The notes: generated by a model not told the origin, from the sequence alone. A stretch of 64,000 nt of DNA from Methylopila sp. 73B (GCF_000526315.1 NZ_JAFV01000001.1:2976001-3040000); one strand, 5' to 3'; positions 44,998 to 54,184 are shown, numbered from the stretch's first letter. Made by a program: numbers and translations.

Positions 44998-47520
44998 TTA
45001 CCGCCTCTTACGGCGAGACCCGCTCGAACCCGTCTCAGGCAGCGGCTTCGCGGCCTTCCAGAACCCGGCCCAAGGGTCCTTGTCGAGCGCCGCAAGTCTC
45101 TGCGGCATGTTCTGGACCGTGAAATAGGCCGGACCGATTGCCGGTCCCAGCTCGTCCCAGGCGAGCGGCGCGGAGACGGCCGCGCCCGGGCGCGCGCGGG
45201 TCGAATAGGGCGCGACGGCGGTCTGGCCGCGGCCGTTGCGCAGGTAGTCGATCAGGATCTTGCCGCTGCGCTTCGCCTTCGACACGGTCGCGACATAGGC
45301 CTTGGGATCATCCTTCGCCATGGCTTCGGCGATCGCCTTGGTGAAGGCCTTCGCTTGCGGCCAGTCCGCCCGAGGCTCCAGCGGAGCGACCACGTGGAGC
45401 CCTTTGCCGCCCGACCTCTTGACGAAGGCCGCGAGCCCCGCCGCCTCCAGCCGCGCCTTGGCCTCCTGCGCCGCCTCGATCACCCGGTCCCAACCCACTC
45501 CGTCGCCCGGATCGAGGTCGAGGATGATCATGTCCGGCCGCTCGAGGTCCTTCAGCGCCGATCCCCAGGGGTGGATCTCCAGCACGCCGCCCTGAACCAG
45601 GCCGAGCAACCCTTCGCGGCTGTCAATCGTCAGCACCGGCTCGTCGTCGGTCGGGTCGGGCGCTTGCCCGATCGCGGCGTTCATGCCCTTCCAGCCGTGC
45701 TTCTGAAAAAAGCACTGCTCCTCCACCCCGCCGGGGCAGCGCAGCAGCGACAGCGGCCGGCCGACGATGAAGGGCGCGATCTTCGGCCAGACCTCCATGT
45801 AGTAGTCGGCGAGGCCCTGCTTCGTGACGCCGACGTCGGCCCAGTACACCCGGTCGGGATGCGTCAGGCGCACGTTCGGCGCGGAGACCTTCTGGGTCCG
45901 CGGCGCCTCGTCCGTCGCGCCGGCCTCCTCGCGCCTCACCTCCTCCGCCGGCTTGTCCTCCCGCAGGCCGCGGAACGAGGCGTGGCGCAGGTGGTGGTCG
46001 CCGGTCCAGGCCCGGAACTCGACCTCGGCGACGAGGTCGGGCCGCACGTAACGCACGCCGCGGGCTTCGTCGGCGGTCAGCTTGGTCGCGAACGGCGAGC
46101 GCTTGACCTCGCGCTCCTGCAGGCGCGCGAACAGATCCCGCGCGATCTTGGCGGAGAAGCCGGTCCCAACCCGGCCCACGGCGACGAGCTTCGTCCCCTC
46201 ATGGACGCCGACGACCAGCGAGCCGATCGCGTCCTTGGCGCCGCTGGAGAGCGTGTAGCCGCCGATCACGAACTCCTGCCGGTGGGTGCACTTCGACTTG
46301 ATCCAGCTGCGCCCGCGGCCCGACCGGTAGGGCGCCTCGCGGTCCTTGGAGACCACGCCTTCGAGGCTGAGGCGGCAGGCGTGCTGCAGCACCAGCCCCC
46401 CGTTCTCCTCGAAATGCTCGCTGAGCTTCACGATCGGCCCGCCCTCGCCCACAAGCTTGGCGAGCGCGGCCTTGCGGTCGATCAGCGCGCAGGGCCTGAG
46501 GTCCTGGCCGTCCAGGAACAGCAGGTCGAAGACGTAGAACACGAAGCTGTCCGTCCGCCCCTCGCTCAGCGCCTCCTGCAGCGCGGAGAAGTCGGACGCG
46601 CCGGCGTCGTTCTCGACGATCAGCTCGCCGTCGATCATCGCCTCGGTCACGGGCAGCGCCTTCAGTGCCTCGACCACCTGAGGTCCGAAGCGGTCGGTCC
46701 AGTCGAGGCCGCTCCGGGTCAGCAACCGCACCTCCCCGTCCGCGATCCGGGCGATCAGGCGGTAGCCGTCGAACTTGATTTCGTGGATCCACTTGGCCCC
46801 TGCCGGCGCCTTTGCGGCGAGGGTCGCAAGCGCCGGCTCGACGAAGTCCGGCATCGCGGCGTTTTTCGCTTTCTTGATCTTCGCCGGCGGAGGGGCCGCG
46901 CGCTTAGCCTTCGGGCCGTCGATCTTGCCGGTTTTCGACGACCACCCCGGCGCCTCGCCGGCGATCTCCTCCAGAACGCGCCCGGTCTTCACCGACTCCG
47001 GCCGTTCCTCGAGGATGTCCGGCGCGCCCTCGTCCCGGCCCGCCTCGTCGTCGCCCTTGATCAGCAGCCAGTTATCGCGTTTCTCCCCGCGCTTGCGGGC
47101 CATGCGCACCAGGTTCCACCGGCCGCCCAGCTTCTCGCCGTGCAGCTCGAACTCGAGGTGGCCCTTGGCGAGACCGCGCCTGGGATCGGCCAGCGGCGTC
47201 CAGCTGCCGCGGTCCCACAACACGACCGTGCCGCCGCCGTATTCGCCTTTCGGGATCGTGCCCTCGAAGTCGCCATAGGCGAGCGGATGATCCTCGACCT
47301 CGACCGCGAGGCGCTTTTCGCCGACGACGAGGCTCGGCCCTTTCGCCACCGCCCAGCTCTTCAGCACGCCGTCCAGCTCCAGCCGCAGGTCGTAGTGCAG
47401 CCGGGTGGCGTCGTGCTTCTGGATCAGGTAGGCGTCGCCGTCGCCGGACGCCGCCTCGTCGCCCGAAGGCTCGCTGGTCTTCTTGAAGTCGCGCTTTTGT
47501 CGGTAGACGTCGAGCGCCAT
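44998..47520 (-). CDS. ligD: ATP-dependent DNA ligase D
   Basis: 840-residue multifunctional NHEJ enzyme. Domain order is 3'-phosphoesterase (about 30-160; KHDATRLHYDLRLELDG), ATP ligase (about 225-530; catalytic Lys in HEIKFDGYRLIARI), then a primase-like polymerase (about 545-815; LSLLRCPGGVEEQCFFQKH, DLDPGDGVGWDRV). This order matches the Pseudomonas enzyme, not the mycobacterial one. It starts 2 bases after the stop of the second ku gene, so both are co-transcribed. Confidence 0.94.
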   Translation of the reverse strand: MALDVYRQKRDFKKTSEPSGDEAASGDGDAYLIQKHDATRLHYDLRLELDGVLKSWAVAKGPSLVVGEKRLAVEVEDHPLAYGDFEGTIPKGEYGGGTVVLWDRGSWTPLADPRRGLAKGHLEFELHGEKLGGRWNLVRMARKRGEKRDNWLLIKGDDEAGRDEGAPDILEERPESVKTGRVLEEIAGEAPGWSSKTGKIDGPKAKRAAPPPAKIKKAKNAAMPDFVEPALATLAAKAPAGAKWIHEIKFDGYRLIARIADGEVRLLTRSGLDWTDRFGPQVVEALKALPVTEAMIDGELIVENDAGASDFSALQEALSEGRTDSFVFYVFDLLFLDGQDLRPCALIDRKAALAKLVGEGGPIVKLSEHFEENGGLVLQHACRLSLEGVVSKDREAPYRSGRGRSWIKSKCTHRQEFVIGGYTLSSGAKDAIGSLVVGVHEGTKLVAVGRVGTGFSAKIARDLFARLQEREVKRSPFATKLTADEARGVRYVRPDLVAEVEFRAWTGDHHLRHASFRGLREDKPAEEVRREEAGATDEAPRTQKVSAPNVRLTHPDRVYWADVGVTKQGLADYYMEVWPKIAPFIVGRPLSLLRCPGGVEEQCFFQKHGWKGMNAAIGQAPDPTDDEPVLTIDSREGLLGLVQGGVLEIHPWGSALKDLERPDMIILDLDPGDGVGWDRVIEAAQEAKARLEAAGLAAFVKRSGGKGLHVVAPLEPRADWPQAKAFTKAIAEAMAKDDPKAYVATVSKAKRSGKILIDYLRNGRGQTAVAPYSTRARPGAAVSAPLAWDELGPAIGPAYFTVQNMPQRLAALDKDPWAGFWKAAKPLPETGSSGSRRKRR

Positions 47521-47522
47521 GG

Positions 47523-48443
47523 TCAGCTCGCCTTGCGGCGCTCCACGGTCTTGGCGGGCGCAGACTTGGCGGGCGCTTTCGCCTTCGTCTTGGCGGCGGG
47601 CGACGTCGCTTTCACCGTCTTTGCGGCCGTCTTGGAGGGAGCTTTGGCCCGGGCCTTGGCCTTGTCGTCCTTAAGACCCGCGCTCTCGCGCAGCGCCGCC
47701 AAGAGGTCGGTCACCTTCGCGGGCGCCTTCGGCTTCTTCGGCGTGATCTTGCGACCCTCCACCTTGGCCTGCACCAGCTCCGCAAGCGCGGCCTCGTAGC
47801 GGTCCTCGGTAGCGGCCGGGTCGAAAGTCCCGCGCTTGGTGTCGATGATGTGCCGGGCGAGGTCGAGCATCTCGCCCTTGATCTTGGCAGCGGGCAAGTC
47901 CCGGAACGCCTCCGTCGCCGAACGCACCTCGTAGTCGAAGTTCAGCGTGGTGCCGATCAGCCCGTCGCCGTGCGGACGTATGAGCACCGTGCGCTCGCGC
48001 CGGAACAGCACCGTGCGGGCGAGCGCGACGACCTTCTTGGCGCGCATGCCCTCGCGCAGCAGCGCGAAGGCCTCCTCCGCCGCGCCATCGGCGGGCGCGA
48101 GGTAATAGGGCTTGTCGAAATAGACGTCATCGACCCCGTCGCAGGGTATGAACGCGTCGACGTCCAGCGTCTTGTCGCTGGCGGGGGTCGCCGCCGCCAC
48201 CTCCTCGGGCTCCAGGGTCACATACTCGCCGGACGAAATCTCGTAGCCCTTCACTTGATCGTCGCGCTCCACCGGCTCGCCGGTCTCGCTGTCGACATAC
48301 CGGCGCTTCACGCGGTTGCCGGTCTCGCGGTTTAGGGTGTGGAACGCGATGCGGTCGGAGGTCGACGCCGCGGTGTAGAGAGCGACGGCGCAGGCGACTT
48401 CGCCGACCTTCAGAAAGCCCTTCCAGTTCGCGCGCGGCGCCAC
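47523..48443 (-). CDS. ku: Ku protein (copy 2)
   Basis: 306-residue Ku with the core ANWKGFLKVGEVACAVALYTA, FDKPYYLAPADG and a Lys/Ala-rich C-terminal tail of about 70 residues, longer than that of copy 1. The start is GTG 48443. Together with ligD it forms a two-gene operon. The two Ku proteins are clearly different in sequence, so they are not a recent duplication; they may form heterodimers or act in different conditions. Confidence 0.92.
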   Translation of the reverse strand: MAPRANWKGFLKVGEVACAVALYTAASTSDRIAFHTLNRETGNRVKRRYVDSETGEPVERDDQVKGYEISSGEYVTLEPEEVAAATPASDKTLDVDAFIPCDGVDDVYFDKPYYLAPADGAAEEAFALLREGMRAKKVVALARTVLFRRERTVLIRPHGDGLIGTTLNFDYEVRSATEAFRDLPAAKIKGEMLDLARHIIDTKRGTFDPAATEDRYEAALAELVQAKVEGRKITPKKPKAPAKVTDLLAALRESAGLKDDKAKARAKAPSKTAAKTVKATSPAAKTKAKAPAKSAPAKTVERRKAS

Positions 48444-48512
48444 GGCGGTTCTCCGTTCAAGACGGACTCGAACGTCGGGCGCGGCGTCCGGTTCCCCAAG
48501 GCTCTCAAGGGC

Positions 48513-48995
48513 TCAGGCGGAGCTGCGGCGGACCACCTCGTAGCCGACGTCGAACACCGCCTGCTCCGGCGTTTCGCCGGCGATGCGCTTCACCAGCATG
48601 GCGCCGGCTTCGGCCCCGATGTTGCGGCCGGCGATGCGCATGGTCGTCATGTCGAGCCCGGCCGGCTGGGCGAGCGCGAAATCGCCGAAACCGGCGATCC
48701 CGAGCCGTCCCGGCACGTCGATCCCGCGCCGCCGCGCCTCGAACAGCGCGCCGGCCGCGAGCGTGTCCACGGAGAGGCGACGGCGTCCGCGTCGGGGTGC
48801 CGGTCGAGGAGGGCCGCCAGCGCCGCCGCTCCCTCCTCCAGCGTCGCCACCGGGCCGTGCAGCCGGATCTCGCGCCGCGGCGCGCCGAGTTCGTTCATCG
48901 CGCGGCGGTAGCCCTCGAGCCGCTTCAGGCCGCGGCGGTCGCGCTCGGAGCTCGGGGCGACGAAGGCGATCCGGCGGTAGCCGAAGGCCTCGTCA
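48513..48995 (-). pseudogene. Truncated, frameshifted LacI-family regulator
   Basis: The C-terminal frame (48513-48770) encodes VDTLAAGALFEARRRGIDVP...IAGFGDFALAQ, and the frame before it encodes FGYRRIAFVAPSSERDRRG...LDRHPDADAV. Both belong to one LacI/GntR-type (GalR-like) effector-binding domain, split by a one-base deletion within 48771-48778. The HTH and the first part of the sensor domain are missing upstream of about 48995, where a remnant of another gene on the other strand begins. Not functional. Confidence 0.75.
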
Positions 48996-49113
48996 CGGCC
49001 TACGCGGTCTGGATAGGCCCCGAGACCTACCGCGACGACACACCGTCGACGCGAGCGAGATCGAGCCGGAGCGCGCCAAGGCCGAGCCGCGCTTCGTCCG
49101 CGCGGTCGCCTGA
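48988..49113 (+). pseudogene. C-terminal remnant of an unrecognised gene
   Basis: On the plus strand GLVTAYAVWIGPETYRDDT in one frame continues as VDASEIEPERAKAEPRFV in the next, ending at TGA 49111-49113. Codon use is coding-like. It abuts the truncated LacI gene head-on and has its own frameshift near 49040-49046. I do not recognise the family. Looks like the scar of a deletion that joined two genes. Confidence 0.45.
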
Positions 49114-49180
49114 CGCCTCCGAGCCGATCCCGCCGACGGGCGCTTGAACCCGCGCCCGTCGGCGCCACTTTAGCCGCGTC

Positions 49181-50062
49181 ATGTCCCGCCGCGCGCTCCT
49201 CATCGTCAACGCCAAGAGCCGCACCGGGCAGGATGCGCGCGACCATGCGGTCGAAACCCTCCGGTCCGTAGGCATCACGCCGATCCCGCTCTCCGCCGAC
49301 AGCCGGGACGAGCTGTCGCCCGCGATCGCGGCGCGGGCCGGCGACGCGGAGATGATCCTGGTCGCGGGCGGCGACGGCACGTTGAACGCCGCCGCAAAGG
49401 GCGTGCACGCCGCGCAGAAGCCGCTCGGCGTGCTCCCGACCGGCACCGCCAACGACCTCGCCCGCACGCTTGGCGTTCCGCCCGAGCTCGACGCCGCGAT
49501 CCGCATCGTGGCGGAGGGCCGCACGCGCCGGATCGACCTCGGACAGGTCAACGACGAACTGTTCTTCAACGTCGCGAGCCTCGGCCTCAGCGTGGACCTC
49601 GCGGAGGAGCTGACAAGCGACCTCAAGCGTCGCTTCGGCCGACTGGGCTACGCGGTGGCGGCGGTGCGGGCGCTCGGCCGGGCGAAGCCGTTCCGCGTCA
49701 CGATCGAGAGCGGCGCCGGCCGGGTGCGGACGCTCAGCCTGCAGGTTGCGGTGGGCAACGGCCGCTTCTACGGCGGCGGCAACGTCATCGAGCGCACCGC
49801 CGCCATCGACGACGGCCGGCTCGACCTCTACAGCCTCGAGTTCGCGCGCGCCTGGCGGCTGGCGCTGATGCTGAAGGCGCTCCGGATCGGCGACCATGGG
49901 GCGTGGCGGGAGATCCGATCGATGAGCGGCCAGTCCTTCGACGTGCGCACCCGGAAGCCGAAGCCGATCAACGCCGACGGCGAGATCATCGCGGAGACTC
50001 CCGCCCGCTTCCGGCTGCTGCGCCGGGCGATCGAGGTCTTCGTGCCGGCGGAGAGCGCCTGA
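49181..50062 (+). CDS. YegS/DgkA-type lipid kinase
   Basis: 293-residue diacylglycerol-kinase-fold protein. LIVNAKSRTGQ (about 7-17), the nucleotide motif AGGDGTLNAAAKG (about 62-74) and LPTGTANDLARTLGVP are diagnostic of YegS/BmrU-like lipid kinases. It may phosphorylate diacylglycerol, phosphatidylglycerol or a sphingoid lipid; the substrate is not readable. The MEKHLA gene starts 1 base after its stop. Confidence 0.87.
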   Translation: MSRRALLIVNAKSRTGQDARDHAVETLRSVGITPIPLSADSRDELSPAIAARAGDAEMILVAGGDGTLNAAAKGVHAAQKPLGVLPTGTANDLARTLGVPPELDAAIRIVAEGRTRRIDLGQVNDELFFNVASLGLSVDLAEELTSDLKRRFGRLGYAVAAVRALGRAKPFRVTIESGAGRVRTLSLQVAVGNGRFYGGGNVIERTAAIDDGRLDLYSLEFARAWRLALMLKALRIGDHGAWREIRSMSGQSFDVRTRKPKPINADGEIIAETPARFRLLRRAIEVFVPAESA

Positions 50063-50063
50063 C

Positions 50064-50510
50064 GTGATCGATCTGAAGCGTGACCCCGCCTTCTTCCGCG
50101 TGCTTTCGGACAGCCACGCCCGCTTCGTCGGCCGTCCCCTCGCCCCCGAAGGCGCGGGCGCCGCCTGGCTCTACGACGAGGCGCCTTTCGCCGTGCTGGC
50201 GCACGACGGCGGCGCCGACCCGCGCTTCGTCTACGCCAATCTGACAGCGCAAAGCTGCTTCGAATACGGCTGGGACGAGATCATCGGCCTGCCCTCCCGG
50301 CTGTCGGCCGAAGCGCCGGAGCGCGCGGCGCGGCAGTCGCTGCTCGACGCGGTGACGCGGGACGGCTTTACGGAGAACTACCGCGGGATCCGCGTCGCGA
50401 AGTCCGGCCGGCGGTTCTGGATCGAGCAGGGCGTGGTCTGGCGGCTGGTCTCGCCGGACGGGTCCGCGGTCGGCCAGGCTGCGACCTTCGCGAGCTGGCG
50501 CGACGCTTAA
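50064..50510 (+). CDS. MEKHLA (PAS-like) domain protein
   Basis: 148-residue protein that is essentially one MEKHLA domain, a PAS relative (RFVYANLTAQSCFEYGWDEIIGLPSRLSAE, in part; then FWIEQGVVWRLV). No output domain. The family binds small ligands or flavin in sensor contexts, but freestanding copies are of unknown function. Start GTG 50064 is one base after the lipid kinase stop, so they are probably one transcript. Its TAA overlaps the convergent MFS stop. Confidence 0.8.
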   Translation: MIDLKRDPAFFRVLSDSHARFVGRPLAPEGAGAAWLYDEAPFAVLAHDGGADPRFVYANLTAQSCFEYGWDEIIGLPSRLSAEAPERAARQSLLDAVTRDGFTENYRGIRVAKSGRRFWIEQGVVWRLVSPDGSAVGQAATFASWRDA

Positions 50511-51799
50511 CGCCGCTCCCGCCGCCACATCCAGAGGCCGACGGCGCAGCCGAGGGCGGAGAGCGCCGCCACATAGTGCGCATGGGCGAAGGGATCGATC
50601 CGCAGCAGGAACGGCAGCAGCACCGGCGTCAGCCCGCCGAAGACGGCGTAGGCGACGTTGTAGGAGAACGACACGCCGGTGAACCGCACCGCGGCGGGGA
50701 AGGCGCGCACCATCACGTAGGGCACCCCCGCGACGACGCCGACCGCGAGCCCCGCGAGCGCGTAGAGCGGCGTCAGCAGCGCGGGGTCGCTCGGCGCGTA
50801 GGCGTAGAACGCCCAGACGCAGACGCCGAGCACGGGAGCGCCGAACGTGAAGAACGGCCCCGCTCCGATCCGGTCGATCAGAGCTCCGGCCAGGACGCAG
50901 CCGATCGCGAGCCCGACGGTGGCCGCCGCGTTGGCCGACAGCGCAGCGGCGATCGGGACGCCATGCAGGCGCTCCAGCAGCGCGGGGGTCATCAGGATGA
51001 CCACCACGATCGCTGCCGACAGCAGCCAGGTCAGCAGCATCGAGACGACCACGCCCCGGCCATGGTCGCGCAGCGCCGCCTTCAGCGGCAGTTCGGCCGC
51101 GACCTCGGCCCGCGCCTTCATCTCCCGGAACACCGGCGTCTCGTCCAGCAAGCGGCGGAGATAGACCGAGGCCAGCCCGAACACGCCGCCGAGCAGAAAC
51201 GGCAGCCGCCAGGCCCAGTCCGCGACGGTTTCGGGCGTGAAGGCGCGGTTCACCAGCCCGGCCGCGAGCGAGCCCATCAGGATGCCGACGGTCAGCCCGG
51301 CCGTGAGCACGCCGCAGGCCAGCCCGACGCGGTTCGGCGGCGCGTGCTCCGCTACGAACACCCAGGCGCCCGGCGCCTCGCCGCCGATCGCCGCCCCCTG
51401 CGCCACCCGGAGCGCGAGCAGCGCCATCGGCGCGGCGACGCCGATCGTGGCGTAGGTCGGCAGCAGCCCGATGCCGAGCGTCGCGAGCCCCATCAGCAGG
51501 ATGGTGAAGGCGAAGACGCGCTTGCGGCCGACCCGGTCGCCCACATGCGCCATCACAAGCCCGCTCAGGGGCCTCACGAGATAGCCGACGGCGAACAGCG
51601 CGAAGGTCTGCGCCTGCCTCAGCCACTCCGGGATCTCCGGCGGAAAGAACAGCTGACCGATCACGGTCGCGAAGAACACAAACACCACGAAGTCGTAGAA
51701 TTCGAGCGCGCCGCCAAGCGCCGCGAGGCCAAGCGTCTTGCCGTCGCGTAACGTGAGCGGGCGGGCGGGGGCCTGCGCAAGATCCGCCAGCGCGCTCAC
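50507..51799 (-). CDS. MFS transporter, MHS type
   Basis: 430-residue twelve-span transporter. GGALEFYDFVVFVFFATVIG, the loop GDRVGRKRVFAF and QGAAIGGEAPGAWVF mark the metabolite:H+ symporter group. Start GTG 51799 overlaps the stop of the DUF2938 gene as GTGA, so the two are translated together. Substrate unknown. The frame is open upstream but antisense-like and was discarded. Confidence 0.86.
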   Translation of the reverse strand: MSALADLAQAPARPLTLRDGKTLGLAALGGALEFYDFVVFVFFATVIGQLFFPPEIPEWLRQAQTFALFAVGYLVRPLSGLVMAHVGDRVGRKRVFAFTILLMGLATLGIGLLPTYATIGVAAPMALLALRVAQGAAIGGEAPGAWVFVAEHAPPNRVGLACGVLTAGLTVGILMGSLAAGLVNRAFTPETVADWAWRLPFLLGGVFGLASVYLRRLLDETPVFREMKARAEVAAELPLKAALRDHGRGVVVSMLLTWLLSAAIVVVILMTPALLERLHGVPIAAALSANAAATVGLAIGCVLAGALIDRIGAGPFFTFGAPVLGVCVWAFYAYAPSDPALLTPLYALAGLAVGVVAGVPYVMVRAFPAAVRFTGVSFSYNVAYAVFGGLTPVLLPFLLRIDPFAHAHYVAALSALGCAVGLWMWRRERR

Positions 51800-52278
51800 G
51801 CCAGCGCCTCGACGATCACGGCCGCAAGATAGAGCCCCAGCCCGAACACGGCGTGGCCGGCGATCTGCACCAGACGGATGCGGTTGGGGTTCGGGCGCTT
51901 GCGCGAGGCGATCCCGGCGCCCATCCCCGGCGCGAGGATCAGCCAGCCCGCGAGCACGGTGACGAGGCCCACCGCCAGGGCGGGGCCGAGGGTCGGCGCC
52001 CGCGCCCAGTCGAGTCCCCAGATCGCCAGCAGCGCGGCGGCGAACAGGATTCCGACGAGGTAGTGCATGGTCCAACCTATGGCGGTCTCGCCCCTCACCG
52101 GCGTCGCCGCCGTGATGTCCGCATGCGCGAAGCGCCCACGTCCGGCGTGCGCGAACCACCGGCCGACCAGCGCCCAGTTCGCCGCGGGCAGGCGCAGCAG
52201 AACGAGCAGCCGGACCCAGAGATCGAACAACGCGGTGGCCCCGATCCCGATCAGCGCGGCCCTGACGATGAACTCCAT
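51796..52278 (-). CDS. DUF2938 membrane protein
   Basis: 160-residue protein with four hydrophobic segments (FIVRAALIGIGATALFDLWV first) and the family patterns WFAHAGRGRFAHADI and GWTMHYLVGI. The role of DUF2938 is unknown. ATG at 52276-52278 has AAGGAG upstream; the in-frame start 33 bases earlier is less likely. First gene of a two-gene operon with the MFS transporter. Confidence 0.82.
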   Translation of the reverse strand: MEFIVRAALIGIGATALFDLWVRLLVLLRLPAANWALVGRWFAHAGRGRFAHADITAATPVRGETAIGWTMHYLVGILFAAALLAIWGLDWARAPTLGPALAVGLVTVLAGWLILAPGMGAGIASRKRPNPNRIRLVQIAGHAVFGLGLYLAAVIVEALA

Positions 52279-52586
52279 GGGGGACGCTCCTTGCCGAACG
52301 CTGCGCTTCAAGAGGAAGCGACCCGCGACGTCGACGACGGACGTCTTGAAGCCCGAACATCCCGAACATTCAAGCTGGCGGGACGCCTAGCCTGAAGTCA
52401 CGCCCGCGAAATCTGTCTGGAATTATACCAAATTAACTGTGTGGAATAATGCTTGTCTTTGGCGCCGAGTTCGTCTTGATCGTGGGCGGCGCAGGCTCGG
52501 CGCCGAAACCCTTCATCGTCTTACGCCGTTTCACGGCGACACTGCGGCTGCGCCCCTATGTCCTTCTGCCTTTCAGCGGCCACGTC
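52279..52586. promoter_or_regulatory. Divergent region with iron-box-like element upstream of the has locus
   Basis: Contains GTCTGGAATTATACCA at 52415-52430 within an AT-rich tract to 52460. TGGAATTATACCA is 10 of 13 identical to the Irr iron-control element core TAGAATTATTCTA. The 25 bases 52415-52439 match 20 of 25 at 39369-39345. A second TGGAAT occurs at 52442. The remainder up to the sigma gene shows no other signal. Confidence 0.45.
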
Positions 52587-53135
52587 ATGGCGAGCGTAAC
52601 GTCTCCCACGCCGATGTCGTCCTGGCGCTCGTCTCTCACCCGACTGTTCGAAGGACACCGCGGCCAGCTCGAGCGCATGGTGCGCCGGCGGGTGCGCGAC
52701 GGCGAAGCCGCGGCGGACATCGTGCAGGACGTGTTCGCCCGCGTCTTCAAGGCCGGCAGCGCAGGCTCCGACGACGACGACCGCCGCATTCTCTACGCCG
52801 CCGCCCGCAACGCCGCTATCGACCACAACCTCGCAGCCGGCCGGCGCTCCCGCGCGCTCGCCCAACTCACGCCGGAGCAGCTCGCCACGGAGCCGGCGAC
52901 CCAGGACGACGCCTTCGCCGCGCGGGAGACACTGAAGGCGCTTGCGCTGGCGCTCGAACGCCTTCCTCCCCGCACCCGCGAGATCTTCGTCGCCCGACGG
53001 CTGCGGGGCGAGACCAACGCCGAGATCGCGGCGCGGCTCGGCGTTACGGTCCGCGCGGTGGAGAAGCAGCTCGCCCGCGGCCTCGAGCAGTGCCGCGAAG
53101 CGCTCGCCGATCACCTCGGCGACGATTTTTCCTGA
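52587..53135 (+). CDS. hasI: ECF sigma factor (HasI/FecI type)
   Basis: 182-residue ECF sigma factor. Region 2 lies about 25-85 (VRDGEAAADIVQDVFARVFK) and region 4 about 125-170 (LPPRTREIFVARRLRGETNA, then EIAARLGVTVRAVEKQ). It should be released by the FecR-like anti-sigma when HasR binds heme-hemophore, and then transcribe the receptor operon. ATG 52587 was preferred; ATG 52614 is possible. The symbol is by analogy with Serratia hasI. Confidence 0.85.
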   Translation: MASVTSPTPMSSWRSSLTRLFEGHRGQLERMVRRRVRDGEAAADIVQDVFARVFKAGSAGSDDDDRRILYAAARNAAIDHNLAAGRRSRALAQLTPEQLATEPATQDDAFAARETLKALALALERLPPRTREIFVARRLRGETNAEIAARLGVTVRAVEKQLARGLEQCREALADHLGDDFS

Positions 53136-53242
53136 AACCGTGTTCGGGCTTCGCGCGCTCGATCGTTCTTGAGACAGAAGCTGGAAGCCTTCTAAGGTCG
53201 GAACGTGAGAGCACGCGCGCGAAAACCCACAGGCCGCCGCCC

Positions 53243-54184
53243 ATGACGGCGGAACGGCCGACCGAAGCCCATCGCGCCGCCGCCGCGCGGTGGCTCGCCC
53301 GCCGGGACGGATCGCAGAGCGCCGCCGACGAGGCGAGCTTCGCGGCCTGGCGCGACGCGGACCTTCGCCACGCCCAGGCCTACGACCAGGCCGAAGGGCT
53401 GTGGGCCGCGCTCGGCGCCCCGCTCGCGGCGATCACTGAGCGCTCGCCACGCCCGAAGGCCAAGCGGGCCGCGGCGTCGTTCCTCCGTCCGCGCTTCGCC
53501 GCTCTGGCGATCGCCGGCGCGCTCGTCCTCTGGGCCGCGGCGCCGCTCCTGACCACGCTGCGCGCGGACGTGGCGACGAGCCCGGGCGAGACCGCGCTGC
53601 ATGTCCTGCCCGACGGCTCGACCGCGCGCCTCGGCCCCGACGCCGCGCTCACCGCGGATTTCGAGCCGGGCGCCCGGCGGGTGACGCTGCTGAAGGGCGA
53701 GATCTATTTTGAAGTCGCCCCGGACCCCCACCGGCCGTTCACCGTGGACGCCGGCGACGCCAGCGTCCGGGTCGTCGGCACCGCCTTCGACGTGGACCGC
53801 GCCGAGGGCGGCGTCACCGTCACGGTGAAGCGCGGAGCCGTCCGCGTCCTTGGCGACGCCGACGCGGCGGAGGTGGCGCTCGGGCCCGGACAGCAGGTCG
53901 CCGTCGTCGACGGGCGCCCAGGCGAGGCCGCTGCGGCGAATGTCGACGCCGCCCTCGCCTGGATGTCGGGCCGGCTCGTGTTCGACAAGGCGCCGCTCGG
54001 CCGGGTCGTCGAATCGCTGCAGCGGCAGACCTCGTCCCACATCGTACTGCGGGCGTCGCTGGCCGATCGCCGCGTCTCCGGCACCTTCCCCACGACGGGC
54101 GTCGCGCAGAGCCTCGCGGCGGCGGCCGCCGCCGTCGGCGCGCAGACCCTGCGGATCACCCCCTGGGTGACGGTCGTCTACTGA
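53243..54184 (+). CDS. hasS: FecR-family anti-sigma factor (HasS type)
   Basis: 313-residue anti-sigma. The cytoplasmic N-terminal DUF4880 (about 8-50; ARWLARRDGS, FAAWRDADLRHAQAYDQAE), one membrane span (about 83-105) and a periplasmic FecR domain (LHVLPDGSTARLGPDAAL, YFEVAPDPHRPFTVDAG) are followed by a C-terminal STN-like part. It transmits the receptor signal to the sigma factor. ATG 53243; 107-base gap after the sigma gene. Confidence 0.88.
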   Translation: MTAERPTEAHRAAAARWLARRDGSQSAADEASFAAWRDADLRHAQAYDQAEGLWAALGAPLAAITERSPRPKAKRAAASFLRPRFAALAIAGALVLWAAAPLLTTLRADVATSPGETALHVLPDGSTARLGPDAALTADFEPGARRVTLLKGEIYFEVAPDPHRPFTVDAGDASVRVVGTAFDVDRAEGGVTVTVKRGAVRVLGDADAAEVALGPGQQVAVVDGRPGEAAAANVDAALAWMSGRLVFDKAPLGRVVESLQRQTSSHIVLRASLADRRVSGTFPTTGVAQSLAAAAAAVGAQTLRITPWVTVVY

